This document shows, piece after piece, positions 63,455-64,000 of a DNA stretch of 64,000 nt. The translations under genes and the position numbers were made by a program. Source of the stretch: CAZEVY01 sp964515555. GTDB taxonomy: Bacteria > Acidobacteriota > Terriglobia > Bryobacterales > Bryobacteraceae. The stretch is taken from contig CAZEVY010000008.1 of the NCBI GenBank assembly GCA_964515555.1, positions 1 to 64,000 of the forward strand, given 5' to 3'. A model generated the notes under the pieces. It worked only from the letters and a program-made list of their open reading frames with translations. It had not been told where the DNA came from and ran no database searches. Each line of letters opens with the position of its first letter. Position 1 is the first letter of the stretch.

Positions 63455-64000
63455 ATGACGCCAGTCCCAGCGCCCTCATCCTGGAAAGCCTTCGCCGTTT
63501 CCGCGGCGGCCTACGCCCTGATGGTCGCGGCGATCGCGAGCCCGTTCCTCTTCACCAGCGGCATGCCGCACGAGACTGCCTTCCCCCACATGAGCGACCT
63601 CGCCGGATCGGGCTGGCGCGGATTCCTCTATCTCGCCGATCCCAGCCGCATCCACACCACCACCTTCTATCATCTGGCGCACGTGGCCGCCGAATGGGCG
63701 GGCGCCCCGGGGAGCTTCGCGTCCTACCAGATCGTGTACGCGATTCTGTGGTGGGCGCGCGGAATGCTGGTCTTCGCGATCCTGCGCCGGCTGTTTCCCG
63801 GACAACTGGTCTTCGCATACGCCGCCGGCGCGCTCTGCCTGGCGCACGCCAGCGACTACGCGTACCTATGGGTAGGCCAGATGAACCACCAGGGCTTCCT
63901 TTTCTGGATGCTTCTCGCGTTCTACTTCTTCGTGACGGCGATCCGAACGCCGACCCTCGCACGCGCGGGAGTCTGCATCGCGATGGCGGGAGCGTTCGCG
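63455..64000 (+). CDS. Multi-spanning membrane protein, 3' end outside window
   Basis: Open frame of 182 codons from ATG 63455 to the window edge without stop. After a short polar start come hydrophobic helices (AFAVSAAAYALMVAAIASPF, YQIVYAILWWARGMLVFAIL, FLFWMLLAFYFFVTAIR) separated by loops rich in histidine and tryptophan (FYHLAHVAAEWAG). The pattern suits a glycosyltransferase-like or polymer-handling membrane protein, but the visible part is too short for a family. It runs divergently from tldD. Confidence 0.6.
   Translation, partial: MTPVPAPSSWKAFAVSAAAYALMVAAIASPFLFTSGMPHETAFPHMSDLAGSGWRGFLYLADPSRIHTTTFYHLAHVAAEWAGAPGSFASYQIVYAILWWARGMLVFAILRRLFPGQLVFAYAAGALCLAHASDYAYLWVGQMNHQGFLFWMLLAFYFFVTAIRTPTLARAGVCIAMAGAFA

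Overview
The window is 64 kb of GC-rich bacterial DNA with two 100-N scaffold gaps (37887-37986 and 40506-40605), so it is probably a draft or metagenome-derived genome. The gene content points to Acidobacteriota, most likely the Bryobacterales/Solibacter branch. The evidence is an ADOP-type duplicated permease, two giant exported proteins ending in the Solibacter-type C-terminal domain (TIGR03437-like), a carboxypeptidase-regulatory/TonB-dependent receptor, a heme-c/PHM-like monooxygenase, a toast-rack lipoprotein, and many exported beta-propeller and TPR proteins. Placement rests on family recognition, not on a 16S gene.

Layout. 1-1537: the 3' part of a tryptophanase-family gene and a PlsC acyltransferase. 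1581-6972 (minus strand): rpiB, deoC, a GAF-GAF-PP2C phosphatase, lysA and a toast-rack lipoprotein. deoC and rpiB both carry N-terminal extensions like those of bacterial-microcompartment cargo, although no shell gene is visible. 7226-10334: a quinol-oxidising module of Rieske protein, fused b6-type cytochrome b, nine-heme cytochrome c and mono-heme cytochrome c. 10375-13512: a large membrane protein, a ThiF/MoeB E1-like enzyme and tmRNA. 13641-22528: two paralogous surface proteins that share a 949-bp apparently identical 3' segment, then a TonB-dependent receptor. 22590-27140: ffh, ruvB, a serine hydrolase and a D-2-hydroxyacid dehydrogenase.

27141-30570 is a looser, less GC-rich stretch of small minus-strand genes that look stress-related, including a frameshifted lmo0937/DUF5670-like gene and two neighbouring genes sharing an undescribed module. 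30571-33307: a heme/copper monooxygenase-like protein and an amidohydrolase. 33557-34954: two divergent toxin-antitoxin modules; one VapC is broken by a single stop codon, and an 8-bp inverted repeat lies between the modules. 34958-40505: a membrane protein with an L7/L12-like tail, a LysR regulator with a good sigma-70 promoter, TPR proteins, a GAF-GAF-ANTAR regulator and an unknown protein. 40631-45531: exported beta-propeller proteins, a zinc-protease-like protein and a nucleotidyltransferase pair. 45545-54314: FtsB-like protein, CutA, S46 peptidase, ceramidase-like protein, ExbD, a TPR protein, an orphan RHH protein, glmS and purS. 54337-58355: a membrane protein and an ADOP permease. 58356-63354 (minus strand): a tightly overlapping run tldD, pmbA, a small membrane-anchored protein, a receiver domain fused in frame to an exported domain, and DUF167. 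63455-64000: a membrane protein cut by the window edge.

Most housekeeping calls are secure from motifs. The items most worth a second look are the deoC-rpiB pair, the 949-bp repeat, the stress cassette with its paired module, the broken VapC beside an intact TA module, and the receiver-exported fusion.
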